Positions 44,703 through 53,519 of a DNA stretch of 64,000 bases are shown here, piece after piece. The stretch is from Bacteroidales bacterium (GTDB taxonomy: Bacteria; Bacteroidota; Bacteroidia; Bacteroidales; Marinilabiliaceae). The position numbers were made by a program, and so were the translations under genes. The DNA lies in the NCBI GenBank assembly GCA_003249255.1, contig QKJP01000029.1, positions 220,499-284,498 on the forward strand. Reading direction: 5' to 3'. Below the pieces are notes generated by a model. The model was not told the DNA's origin, ran no database searches, and worked only from the letters and a program-made list of their open reading frames with translations. Every line of letters begins with the position of its first letter. Within the stretch, counting starts at the first letter, position 1.

Positions 44703-45830
44703 TTACAATGTCTCTTCTTTAAAATTGACATTTTGGATTTTTCGCAGGCGTTTTATTAGCGGTCGTTTCTTTACATATAAAAGAAAGGAAGGCAAGTAAG
44801 CTATCGTAAAACCTAAACTTAGAACAAGTATAAGAAGCCTTAGCATTCCCCAGTTTCTTAAACTAAAGCCTAAAATTACAAAGCCAATGTTAATAACACC
44901 TATAATGAAGCTAATCTGAAGGTGAGACAGTCCAAGCGCTAACATTCTGTGGTGAATATGATTCTTATCAGCATCAAAAGGGGAGCGACCTTGGGAAACG
45001 CGTAATAAGAAAATTCTAACAGTATCTACAATCGGAATAATTAAAATAGCCACCGCCACCGCCGGTGCACTATTCATAGAAAATACAAGTGAGGATTGAT
45101 TTGAACGTATGTTATATTCGCTAAATGCTATGGCCACAACTCCAACTAGAAAACCAATGATCAAGGAACCTGTATCACCCATAAAAATCTTTTGCTTTTT
45201 AGAGAAGATATTATAGTAGCCAAAAGCAAGTAAGCTGCCTATAAGTGCTGCTCCTAAAACCGGAATGTGATAACTGCCATTGATGTAAAACCAAAATGAA
45301 AACGAGAAAATAGCAATTATACCTGTTATGGTTGCCAGGCCATCAATGCCATCGATTAAGTTAAAACCATTGGTGATAAATACTAAGCTTATTATACTTA
45401 TTACTGTGCCCCAGAATGGATTAGGTATAATGCCAAAAAAACCGTGGAAGTCTGTAATGTATAATTCTCCAAGTCCTACTATTATAATAGCCGATACAAT
45501 TTGTCCGGCTAATTTAACCATGGGCGCAGTTACCAAAATATCATCTTTAATTCCAATCCCAAAAATGATAATTAAGGCCGGAGTTAAAAAAGGTAATTTG
45601 GGAAATTCAAACCAATCGACAAAAAGCGAATAGGTAAATATAAAGCCAATAAAAATGGCTAATCCCCCTAATGTTGGAATAGGTGATGTATGGGCTGTTC
45701 TTCCGTTTGGTTCGTCGTATAAGTTTTTCATGTGCGCTACCCTTAAAATGGTTGGAATTGACATGAATACGATGGTAAATGATATAAAACTAGCAAATGG
45801 AATTAGAAGTTGTATGATTAGTTTGGTCAT
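44703..45830 (-). CDS. MraY/WecA-family undecaprenyl-phosphate glycosyl-1-phosphate transferase
   Basis: This inner-membrane enzyme (375 aa, about 10-11 helices) loads the first sugar-phosphate, usually GlcNAc-1-P, on undecaprenyl phosphate to begin O-antigen or capsule repeat units. The motifs are PTLGGLAIFIGF, the Asp pair in the FGIGIKDDI segment, NGFNLIDGIDGLA with the catalytic Asp residues, IFMGDTGSLIIGF and the His-rich NHIHHRMLALGLSH loop that marks the WecA rather than MraY branch. It is divergent from the wza-like gene and marks the left border of the polysaccharide locus. Confidence 0.92.
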   Translation of the reverse strand: MTKLIIQLLIPFASFISFTIVFMSIPTILRVAHMKNLYDEPNGRTAHTSPIPTLGGLAIFIGFIFTYSLFVDWFEFPKLPFLTPALIIIFGIGIKDDILVTAPMVKLAGQIVSAIIIVGLGELYITDFHGFFGIIPNPFWGTVISIISLVFITNGFNLIDGIDGLATITGIIAIFSFSFWFYINGSYHIPVLGAALIGSLLAFGYYNIFSKKQKIFMGDTGSLIIGFLVGVVAIAFSEYNIRSNQSSLVFSMNSAPAVAVAILIIPIVDTVRIFLLRVSQGRSPFDADKNHIHHRMLALGLSHLQISFIIGVINIGFVILGFSLRNWGMLRLLILVLSLGFTIAYLPSFLLYVKKRPLIKRLRKIQNVNFKEETL

Positions 45831-46012
45831 CTTGGATTAAATGTTTAAATCAAAAATAATGAAATTTATTTTGGATAGTCTAAAAGTAAATGTTTGATTT
45901 TAGAACTTTTTATGAAATAAAGTAATCTTATGCTTAAAATATACTATCTTTTAATAGGCCTATATTATTGGCACAAACATTATCAGGGTACACGATCTTT
46001 CGGATAAAATTC

Positions 46013-46020
46013 TAAATTTG
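46013..46020 (+). promoter_or_regulatory. Bacteroidota-type promoter -7 box (TAAATTTG)
   Basis: TAnnTTTG match 27 bp before the wza-like ATG, the same distance as for purB and the cysteate synthase gene. Confidence 0.45.
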
Positions 46021-46047
46021 TGTAAACACGAATACTTTTAAAATATT

Positions 46048-46851
46048 ATGTACAAACAACTTCTGAAAAATAACTTTAAATTGACCTTGAAACCCTTCGT
46101 TATATTTATTATTATTCTAACTGCATTTAGTTGCATTCCGCAAAAGGAATATTTGTTGTTGCAAAATAAAGATCAGCGGGCAGGATATGTAAATCCTTAT
46201 GATACAATTGGGAATATTACCGATAGGTATTTTTTACAGGTGAATGATTACTTGTACATTAATGTGTCTACACCGGAACCAAAGTTATCTGAGTTTTTTA
46301 ATAACCGCTCAGGAGGTATGGCAGGAGGTCAGCAAGGAGGAGGTAATTATTTCAATTATTTAATTGATGACTCCATGAATATTGATTTTCCATATGTTGG
46401 GAAAGTTAATTTGGCAGGCTGTAATCTAAAAATGGCAAAGCAAAAGATTAGCGAAGCATTAAAGCCATTTTTAAAAGAATTTAATCTGAAAGTTAAATTG
46501 GCAAATCCTTCGTTTACAGCAATTGGTGAATTAGGTACCGGCATTCTTGGAATGGATAAAGACCAAGTGACCATTTTTGAAGCCATTGCAAAAGCCGGAG
46601 GTATAAATATATTTGGAAAAGCCAAAGACATCAAGTTGTTACGTCAATTGCCTGAAGGCCCTGTTACTTATTCGATTGATATAACCGATAAAAATATCAT
46701 CAATTCAGATTTTTACTACATCTATCCGAATGATGTAATATATGTTAGACCAATGCGGGCAAAGCAATGGGGTATAGGTGAATCATTTTCCTTAGGATTG
46801 TTAACAACTGCCATGGCTCTGTATTTAACCGTTATTACTTTCACCAAATAA
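46048..46851 (+). CDS. Polysaccharide export lipoprotein, Wza-like
   Basis: This outer-membrane exporter subunit (267 aa) has a lipoprotein signal with lipobox LTAFSC, Cys29 being the lipidated residue. Residues of about 60-150 form the polysaccharide export (PES) domain (NDYLYINVSTPEP, IDFPYVGKVNLAGCNLKMAK) and 150-235 a SLBB-like domain (VTIFEAIAKAGGINIFGKAKD). A hydrophobic segment near the C-terminus (LGLLTTAMALYLTVITF) is common in Bacteroidota versions. A Gly-rich insert (GGMAGGQQGGG) lies near residue 90. It is 6 bp upstream of the Wzc-like gene and surely cotranscribed. Confidence 0.92.
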   Translation: MYKQLLKNNFKLTLKPFVIFIIILTAFSCIPQKEYLLLQNKDQRAGYVNPYDTIGNITDRYFLQVNDYLYINVSTPEPKLSEFFNNRSGGMAGGQQGGGNYFNYLIDDSMNIDFPYVGKVNLAGCNLKMAKQKISEALKPFLKEFNLKVKLANPSFTAIGELGTGILGMDKDQVTIFEAIAKAGGINIFGKAKDIKLLRQLPEGPVTYSIDITDKNIINSDFYYIYPNDVIYVRPMRAKQWGIGESFSLGLLTTAMALYLTVITFTK

Positions 46852-46857
46852 ACGCAT

Positions 46858-49260
46858 ATGACCAAACAACCCACCTCGGATAACATATCATCACCTGATT
46901 CAAGTCTTGGATTGAACCTTGATATCAAAAGGTTAATTGCTGATGTGCTCCATTTTTGGTGGTTGTTTGCACTGTTTATAAGTTTGAGTTTAGGCGTTGT
47001 ATTTGTAATACATCGTTATAGTGTGCCGGTTTACAGCACTACCATGGCATTGTTGATGGAAGAGCGAGGTACGGACAGGCCTCAATCAGATATGATGGAA
47101 GGTTTTGGACTTACTCCGGGCCAAAGCGGTATAGATAATCAAATTGCCATTTTATCATCCTGGGAGATTATTTCAAAAACCATTGAAAGATTAGACTTTC
47201 GGGTCAGTTATTATGCAAAGGGAAATTTGAAAAACACAGAGCTTTATCATGTTTCACCCTTTGTTATTCAATTTGATACACTTTCGTCTCAATTAATAAA
47301 TACACCCATTTATTTTACTTTTTTGGAAAATGATAAGTTTGAACTAAAAGTTGAAACCGAAAATGGGCAAACGTATAATTATTTCACCGGCCAGCAAGCT
47401 TCAATTGGAAAGATCAATTTTTCCAAGGTCTTTTCTTTGGGGGAAGACGTTCAGACACCCTGGGGCTCTTTTAAAGTAGCGAATGTCAGGGGTAACCCGC
47501 AAACGAAAATACAGTATTACTTTAAATTTAATCATCCCAATGCATTGACCGGGCATTATAAAAGCCTTTTGAGAGTAAATGTACAGAATAATGATGCTTC
47601 TATTGTAAGGGTGAGTATGACCGGAAAAATTCCGTATAAAAACAAACGGTTTTTAGATGCTTTAGCCGAAGTGTTTATCGAGAATAATCTGGAAAAGAAA
47701 AACCTGATTGCGACTAATACGATAAAATTTATAGAAGAGCAACTTACGGTTATTTCCGATACTTTATATACAACCGGAAATCAATTAAGCCGTTTTCGAA
47801 CCGAAAATCGTATTCAAAGTATTTCTGCAAAAGCCGAATATTTATTCAAAGGTTTGCAAGATATTGAACAAGAATTGGCAGAGTTGCAGATTGTAAAGCG
47901 GTATTATTTGTATCTCAATGAGTATTTTTCAAAACCATTAGATGGAAATCGCGTGTTAGCTCCAGCCGTATATCAGACAGAAGATAATATGATGGCAGAT
48001 ATGATTAAAAAAATAATCGATTTAAATAGTCAGAGAATTGGTACTCGCCAGTCTTATGGTGAAGATTTAAATCCTGCGATCCGTGAGATTGAGAATGAAT
48101 TAAGTGTAGTTACAAACACTTTGTTGAGTACTATTAGTAGTCAATTAAAAGTGATTAATGAATCGATAAAGGAGAACTTGGAAAGGAAAGTGCAGAAAGA
48201 ACATGAATTGTATACTTTACCGGAGCAAGAACGGCGATTGTTAGGTATCGAACGAAAGTTTGATTTAAGTAATGAGGTGTATACCTTCTTGTTGCGAAAA
48301 CGTTCTGAGGCTCAGATACAAAAAGCTTCAAATACACCCGATCATCAATTGTTGGAAGCAGCCCGTTTTTCAGGTCAGATTTCTCCGAATAAAAGTGAAG
48401 ATCGAAAAAACGCAATCTTGATTGGTTTATTAATCCCCTTAGCATTTATTGTTTTGCGCAATCTTTTAAACAATAAAATTCTTTCTCCTGACGATTTAGA
48501 AAAAATCACAAATCTACCGGTTTTGGGTCACGTAATACATAGTCCTAAAGAAGAAAGTAACGTCATACAATATCATCCAAGGTCTGTCGTAACCGAAACA
48601 TTTAGACGTGTGCGTACACGCTTAGAGTTTTTTACTCAGGATAAAGTTTGTCCGGTTATAGGAATCACCTCATCTATGCCCGGAGAAGGAAAAACATTTT
48701 GTGCCCTAAACATTGCCGCTGCTCTTGCTATATCCGGTAAAAAAACAGCCTTGCTTGGATTTGATTTGCGTAAACCTGGTTTGAATAAAATTATTAATAG
48801 TAATGGGCATATAGGGATTTCTAACTACTTGATTGGGAAAGCAAATGTTAATGAAATTATCATGGAGGTAGAGCAAGAAAATCTATTTGTAATACCCACC
48901 GGTGATATTCCTCCAAATCCTTCAGAATTAATAAGTTCACCTAAGATGGAGAGTTTGATTTCTCAGTTGAAAAAGCAATTTGATGTGATTGTGTTAGATA
49001 CACCACCAATGGGCATAGTATCTGATCCTTATTTATTGGCCAGGCATACCGATGTGTTAGTATTTCTCGTAAGACAAAATCATACCATAAAAAGTATTTT
49101 AAGGCATACCTTAAAAAATGTTCAGGATGAAGGTATAGAACATATTAGTCTTTTGTTAAATGATGTGGTGGTGCAGCGTAAAAGGTATGGTTACGCTTAT
49201 GGCTACGGTTACGACTATGGCTACGGATATGGCTATAATAGTGGTTATTACGAAGAGTAA
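46858..49260 (+). CDS. Wzc-like polysaccharide copolymerase with tyrosine kinase domain
   Basis: The 800-residue inner-membrane protein controls chain length and export. The Wzz-type domain is bounded by helices near 35-52 and 522-538. Coiled coil fills about 270-500. The BY-kinase domain has Walker A SSMPGEGKTF near 602-611, Walker A' LLGFDLRKPGL and Walker B VIVLDTPPMGIVSD. The last 26 residues hold 11 Tyr in a GY-rich tail (KRYGYAYGYGYDYGYGYGY and so on), which would be the autophosphorylation cluster. No partner phosphatase gene (Wzb or PHP type) is seen in the window. Confidence 0.94.
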   Translation: MTKQPTSDNISSPDSSLGLNLDIKRLIADVLHFWWLFALFISLSLGVVFVIHRYSVPVYSTTMALLMEERGTDRPQSDMMEGFGLTPGQSGIDNQIAILSSWEIISKTIERLDFRVSYYAKGNLKNTELYHVSPFVIQFDTLSSQLINTPIYFTFLENDKFELKVETENGQTYNYFTGQQASIGKINFSKVFSLGEDVQTPWGSFKVANVRGNPQTKIQYYFKFNHPNALTGHYKSLLRVNVQNNDASIVRVSMTGKIPYKNKRFLDALAEVFIENNLEKKNLIATNTIKFIEEQLTVISDTLYTTGNQLSRFRTENRIQSISAKAEYLFKGLQDIEQELAELQIVKRYYLYLNEYFSKPLDGNRVLAPAVYQTEDNMMADMIKKIIDLNSQRIGTRQSYGEDLNPAIREIENELSVVTNTLLSTISSQLKVINESIKENLERKVQKEHELYTLPEQERRLLGIERKFDLSNEVYTFLLRKRSEAQIQKASNTPDHQLLEAARFSGQISPNKSEDRKNAILIGLLIPLAFIVLRNLLNNKILSPDDLEKITNLPVLGHVIHSPKEESNVIQYHPRSVVTETFRRVRTRLEFFTQDKVCPVIGITSSMPGEGKTFCALNIAAALAISGKKTALLGFDLRKPGLNKIINSNGHIGISNYLIGKANVNEIIMEVEQENLFVIPTGDIPPNPSELISSPKMESLISQLKKQFDVIVLDTPPMGIVSDPYLLARHTDVLVFLVRQNHTIKSILRHTLKNVQDEGIEHISLLLNDVVVQRKRYGYAYGYGYDYGYGYGYNSGYYEE

Positions 49261-49378
49261 AACTTTGAGTTATTCTATGTGTTGATGTGTTAATGGTACA
49301 ATATGTTAATTAGTAAATGTGAGAATGTAAAAATAAAATTACTAATTGTTTAATAGCTTAAAATGACATAACTAAGAG

Positions 49379-50473
49379 TTAATCCTCATTTTTTAAATTA
49401 TGAATTAGCATTTTGAAAAAGCGATAAGATAATGTAGAGATCCGTTTAATGACTTGTACGGCATTTGTATTGTCTTGTTTTAAAATTGAATCTTTTGCAA
49501 AGCTTATCTTTTTCTTTAATCCTTTGGTTCTTTTTAACCGTTCCCAAGCAATGGAATAGCTTTGTTTCAGGTCTTGTTGGTTCGAGTTTGTTAATAAGGA
49601 AATGAGCCTTTCTTGTTTTTGTGGAGAAAGGTTACTTTTGTATTTACTCAAGAAAGGGAATTCATAATCTAAAAGGTATTCACAAGAGTTGAGGATTTCT
49701 ACCACAGTATCTTTTGTATTGGATACTTCTAAAAATTTTTCAAAATCGTATTTTTCAGCTTTAAAGTAATCAGATTGGGTAAGTAATACCAAATCTAAAA
49801 ACCAACTAAGTCTAATGCCTCCTCTTTTCATGGTATAATGTATATGAAGGCATAAATAGATTAGGTTTAAATGCGGCGACATATTTAATTCATTTTGATA
49901 CTGTTGGGTAGATTTCCAAATATCATCATTGTAGAGGTTGATTTTCAGTTCATCAGGAAAGAGAGATTGATGAATTTCTAATAGCGTATTGTTAAATAAG
50001 ATACCCGGCAAGTGATGATCTGTTGATCTATAGTTGCTTTCGTTAGCGGGATTTGTATTGAGCTGTTCAAATAAATTTTTGGCATGATGAGGACTCAGGA
50101 GAATGTCTATATCACTCATTGGCCGTAAGGCTATATCCGGGTATATATGGCGGGCTAAAAAGATGCCTTTTAAAGGGATTACCGGAGAATCAATAAGTTG
50201 TTTTAATTGTTTCCAGGTGTTTGTAATGTGGGTGTTTCTTAGCAAAGATGTGAGATAGGCTTTTTTTAATGCATTATTTAAATCTGTGGGTACTTGACAG
50301 TTAATCTGAACAATTTTGAAGTATAAATAGGGGGCAACGCCATTTTTCTGAGCAAACGAAAAAGCTTTTTCCCAATTCCATTCCAGATTAAAAGCAATGT
50401 CCTTATAAAGGAGGGATTGAGTAACCCACTTTTCTTCAGCTGAAAAATTCTTATGTGTGCGTCTTAATTTCAT
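49379..50473 (-). CDS. Nucleotidyltransferase-fold protein (NTP_transf_5 type)
   Basis: The 364-residue cytoplasmic protein fits the uncharacterised nucleotidyltransferase family often found in capsule and O-antigen loci. The core is VIPLKGIFLARHIYPDIALRPMSDIDILL near 95-125, where the Asp pair in SDIDILL is the metal-binding site, followed by a helical half with HLNLIYLCLHIHYTMKRGGI and LSWFLDLVLL. What it modifies is unknown. It is on the opposite strand to the wza-wzc pair, between them and hairpin repeat copy D. Confidence 0.82.
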   Translation of the reverse strand: MKLRRTHKNFSAEEKWVTQSLLYKDIAFNLEWNWEKAFSFAQKNGVAPYLYFKIVQINCQVPTDLNNALKKAYLTSLLRNTHITNTWKQLKQLIDSPVIPLKGIFLARHIYPDIALRPMSDIDILLSPHHAKNLFEQLNTNPANESNYRSTDHHLPGILFNNTLLEIHQSLFPDELKINLYNDDIWKSTQQYQNELNMSPHLNLIYLCLHIHYTMKRGGIRLSWFLDLVLLTQSDYFKAEKYDFEKFLEVSNTKDTVVEILNSCEYLLDYEFPFLSKYKSNLSPQKQERLISLLTNSNQQDLKQSYSIAWERLKRTKGLKKKISFAKDSILKQDNTNAVQVIKRISTLSYRFFKMLIHNLKNED

Positions 50474-50610
50474 ATTTCAGGATTAAAGATAAGGATTTGT
50501 TTGTTTTGATAATCAAGATTGCCAATGTCTCCATTGAAGATTGAGGTAGTATTGGTTTAACGAAATACCTTTTAAAAACAATAAGGTTAAACTTATAAAT
50601 ATAAACCTTT
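50474..50610. other. Spacer before repeat copy D
   Basis: AT-rich leader of the nucleotidyltransferase-type gene; its promoter should be here. No gene seen. Confidence 0.4.
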
Positions 50611-50993
50611 AGAGGTCGATAGATAAATGTTTACATTTCTAATTTAATCTAAAAAAAAGCCCCAAAGAGGGTGATATCATATAGCCTTGCCTGTCAGGGC
50701 AAGGATATTAATTATGTATTTTACATGAGCGCCAATGGTGCGTAGTCTTGTGATTAGTATCTTACCAGTGATATTCGTGTGTTTTTTTGCAGAATATTTT
50801 AAGCGAGCTGCTCATAGTCTTGATTCTCACTACTTGATACTTCTCTGGCTTGTCCATGTTAGGGCTACGCACCTTGGAGTGGACAATATTCATATTGCTA
50901 TTTATTTATAGCCCCACGGACAATGTTTCACGACACCGCATCTTTGATGCTATACTATGTTTCGTATGGTATAGGTATTTAATCACTGACCTT
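50611..50993 (+). repeat. Interspersed hairpin element, copy D (with loop insertion)
   Basis: Starts AGAGGTCGATAGATAAA and ends AATCACTGACCTTT, the same inverted ends as copies A to C. The arms of the central palindrome are kept (about 50729-50745 and 50865-50878), but the loop is about 119 nt (50746-50864) instead of 6-12 nt. The insert has no ORF and no obvious ends of its own. The GCATC..GATGC hairpin at the right is intact. Confidence 0.78.
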
Positions 50994-51281
50994 TGTAAAC
51001 CTTATTTAAAAAGTGAGTACTAAATAAAAACTATTGGTATTTGAAACTATCAAGCTTTAATTCAGTGAAATCCCTTTGGTATTTCTTGTAGAAAACAGAG
51101 TTTTCCCACATGTTTTTTTAACAGGATTTACCCGATTAACAGGCTTACAGCTATGATTTTTATAAAAAAAACTTGTAAATCCTATTAATCATGTCTTAAA
51201 AGCGAATACCCTGAGCTTTAATTATGGCAGGGCTTAAAAGATCAAAGGGAATTGATTATCTTCGTTGTTAAAGGAGTTACA
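50994..51281. repeat. Spacer with AGGATTTAC/GATTAACAGG-type repeat before the glycosyltransferase gene
   Basis: The part at about 51119-51199 contains ACAGGATTTACCCGATTAAC and, further on, a complementary-type stretch TTGTAAATCCTATTAATCATG, a fold-back built of a short unit that I know as widespread in bacterial intergenic DNA. A good ribosome site, AAGGAG, at 51271-51276 sets the next gene start. Confidence 0.5.
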
Positions 51282-52454
51282 ATGGGAAAACAAAAAATAT
51301 TAGTTTTTATTGATTGGTTTTTACCGGGCTATAAAGCAGGAGGACCGGTGCGGTCAATTGCTAATATGGTTGAGTTTTTAGCAGATCAGTATGATTTTTA
51401 TATTGTTACCAGAAATACAGATTATACCGAAACGACTCCTTATGAAAATATTAAACCTGATACCTGGATTGATTTTCAACCCGGAGTCAAGGTTTTTTAT
51501 GCATCCCAAAGTAAGCAAACCCTTTCTGATTGGAGAAAGATTTTAACACAGCAAAGTTGGGATGTTGTGTATGTGAATGGAATTTACTCGTTTAAATACT
51601 CTATTCTGCCATTACTTGCAACAGATAAACGAAAAATTAAAACAATTGTAGCAGGTAGGGGAATGTTCGCCCAAAGTGCAATAGATGTAAAGGCTGTAAA
51701 AAAGAAGTTGTTTTTGAAAATGGCAGGTTTCATCGGATTGTATAAAAATGTTTGTTTTCATGCAACCAATGACAAAGAAAAACAAGACATTCATACTGCT
51801 TTGGGTAATGATGCTAAGGTTATCATTGCAAATAACCTGCCAAGGAAGAATATAAATTTTGAGCAAGCAATCGAAAAGAGAGTAGGAATAATAAAACTGG
51901 TATCCATCGCTCGTATATCTCCTGAAAAAAATACATTATTCGCTCTTCAATGCTTGGCCGAGCTAAAATCATTTAAGGGTACAATCGATTTTGATTTATA
52001 TGGGCAGGTTTATAATGAAGAATACTGGCAAGAATGTCAAACGATAATCAACGATTTGCCATCTAATATTAGAGTCTGTTATAAAGGAATTGTTAATGCA
52101 GAATTAGTAGGAGAGACCTTTACTAATTATCATGCTCTATTTATGCCTTCGAGGGGTGAAAATTTTGGTCATGTGATTTTGGAAAGTTTCATGGCATCAC
52201 GACCTGTTTTAATTAGTGATCAAACTCCTTGGCGAAATCTTGAACAAGATAAGAGTGGATGGGATTTGGAATTGTTTTTAGAAGGAGAGGGGCAGAAGGT
52301 AGAAGGCAGAAGGCAGAAGTGGAATCAGGTTCTTGAAACTTTGGTTCAAATGGAGCAGGATGTTTTTGATAAATATTGTATTGGGGCAAAAAGCAGAGCA
52401 ATCAATTTCATATATGATCCAAAGCTCTTAGATGGCTATCGAGAGTTATTTTAA
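51282..52454 (+). CDS. GT4-type glycosyltransferase
   Basis: The 390-residue cytoplasmic or membrane-associated transferase adds a sugar to the lipid-linked repeat unit. The start at 51282 (MGKQKILVFIDWFLPGYKAGG) is fixed by AAGGAG five bases upstream. GT-B fold markers are GYKAGGPVRSIANMVEFL for the acceptor side and SRGENFGHVILESFMASRPVL, an EX7E motif, for the donor side. Near residue 340 there is an odd in-frame run, EGQKVEGRRQKW, encoded by three repeats of a GCAGAAGG-type unit (52291-52320), which looks like a microrepeat insertion. Sugar and linkage are unknown. Confidence 0.9.
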   Translation: MGKQKILVFIDWFLPGYKAGGPVRSIANMVEFLADQYDFYIVTRNTDYTETTPYENIKPDTWIDFQPGVKVFYASQSKQTLSDWRKILTQQSWDVVYVNGIYSFKYSILPLLATDKRKIKTIVAGRGMFAQSAIDVKAVKKKLFLKMAGFIGLYKNVCFHATNDKEKQDIHTALGNDAKVIIANNLPRKNINFEQAIEKRVGIIKLVSIARISPEKNTLFALQCLAELKSFKGTIDFDLYGQVYNEEYWQECQTIINDLPSNIRVCYKGIVNAELVGETFTNYHALFMPSRGENFGHVILESFMASRPVLISDQTPWRNLEQDKSGWDLELFLEGEGQKVEGRRQKWNQVLETLVQMEQDVFDKYCIGAKSRAINFIYDPKLLDGYRELF

Positions 52455-52499
52455 TAGCAGAATTAATGCAAGTATTTGATTTTAGAATGTAATCTTTAT

Positions 52500-53519
52500 A
52501 TGTTAGAGCGAACTCGAAGAAATGTAACTTTTTTCTTTCGAAAGCCACAAAATCAGTACTTTAGTATTGAAAAGGTTTTTGAAGAAGTCATCCCCAATTT
52601 GTCTCCCAATGTTCATTCAACAATTTATAGATTGAAAACCGGCACTCAAGGTTTTCTAGGAAGGTTAAAAGCATTAGTGGAAGCCTGGAATAATAAAGAT
52701 GAAATAAACCATATTACCGGAGATATTACCTTTATTGCATTGGCTTTACCCTCTAAAAAACTAATAGTAACTTATCATGATTTAGAATCTTTGGCTCAAT
52801 ATAAAGGTTGGAGGTTTCATTTAATTAAGTTTTTTTGGGTAACAATACCCGTTAAGCGAGCGCAAATTGTTACTGCAATTTCAGAACATACAAAACAACA
52901 GTTAATTGCTTGGACGAATTGTGAATCAAATAAAATTAAGGTTGTTTCGAATCCTTATTTTAAAGAATTGGCTTATTCTCCAAATGAATTTAATTCAAAA
53001 TCACCAACTATTTTGTTGATCGGTACTAAAGTGAATAAGAATCTGGAAGGCAGTTTGAATGCGGTTGCACTATTGGAGACAAGCCTTGGCTTAAAGACTC
53101 GGTTAATTATTGTTGGAAAAATGACGAGGAGTCAAATAGCCTTGGTAGAATCACTTAACCTAAGTGCTGATAATTTAGTCCATGTGCCTTACAGTAAGAT
53201 TGTAGAAGCTTATAAGCAGTCAGATATCCTATGTTTTCCAAGTTTTTATGAAGGCTTTGGTTTGCCAATAGTTGAAGCTCAAGTGATTGGAAGATGCGTT
53301 GTTACATCTAATTTTGGAGCTATGAAGGAAGTGGCCGGAAATGGTGCTGTATTTGTAAATCCAGATGAGGTAACCAGCATTAAAGATGGATTATCGTCAG
53401 TTGTTTTAAATGAAGATCTAAGATGTAACTTGGTTCAAAATGGGTTGGAGAATTCCAAGAGGTTTAATGTTCGTGAAATAGCTCGTTTGTATTCAGATGT
53501 GTATGACTTTAAATTCTAA
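52500..53519 (+). CDS. GT4-type glycosyltransferase
   Basis: The 339-residue transferase begins at ATG 52500 (MLERTRRNVTFFFRKPQNQY); a TTG at 52476 is in frame but less likely. It has the GT-B pattern: HITGDITFIALALPSKKLIVTYHD in the N-terminal half, and ILLIGTKVNKNLEGSLNAV, FPSFYEGFGLPIVEAQVIG (EX7E) and TSNFGAMKEVAG in the donor half. It follows the previous transferase by 45 bp on the same strand. Its 3' end overlaps by 11 bp the 3' end of the convergent polymerase gene. Confidence 0.9.
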   Translation: MLERTRRNVTFFFRKPQNQYFSIEKVFEEVIPNLSPNVHSTIYRLKTGTQGFLGRLKALVEAWNNKDEINHITGDITFIALALPSKKLIVTYHDLESLAQYKGWRFHLIKFFWVTIPVKRAQIVTAISEHTKQQLIAWTNCESNKIKVVSNPYFKELAYSPNEFNSKSPTILLIGTKVNKNLEGSLNAVALLETSLGLKTRLIIVGKMTRSQIALVESLNLSADNLVHVPYSKIVEAYKQSDILCFPSFYEGFGLPIVEAQVIGRCVVTSNFGAMKEVAGNGAVFVNPDEVTSIKDGLSSVVLNEDLRCNLVQNGLENSKRFNVREIARLYSDVYDFKF

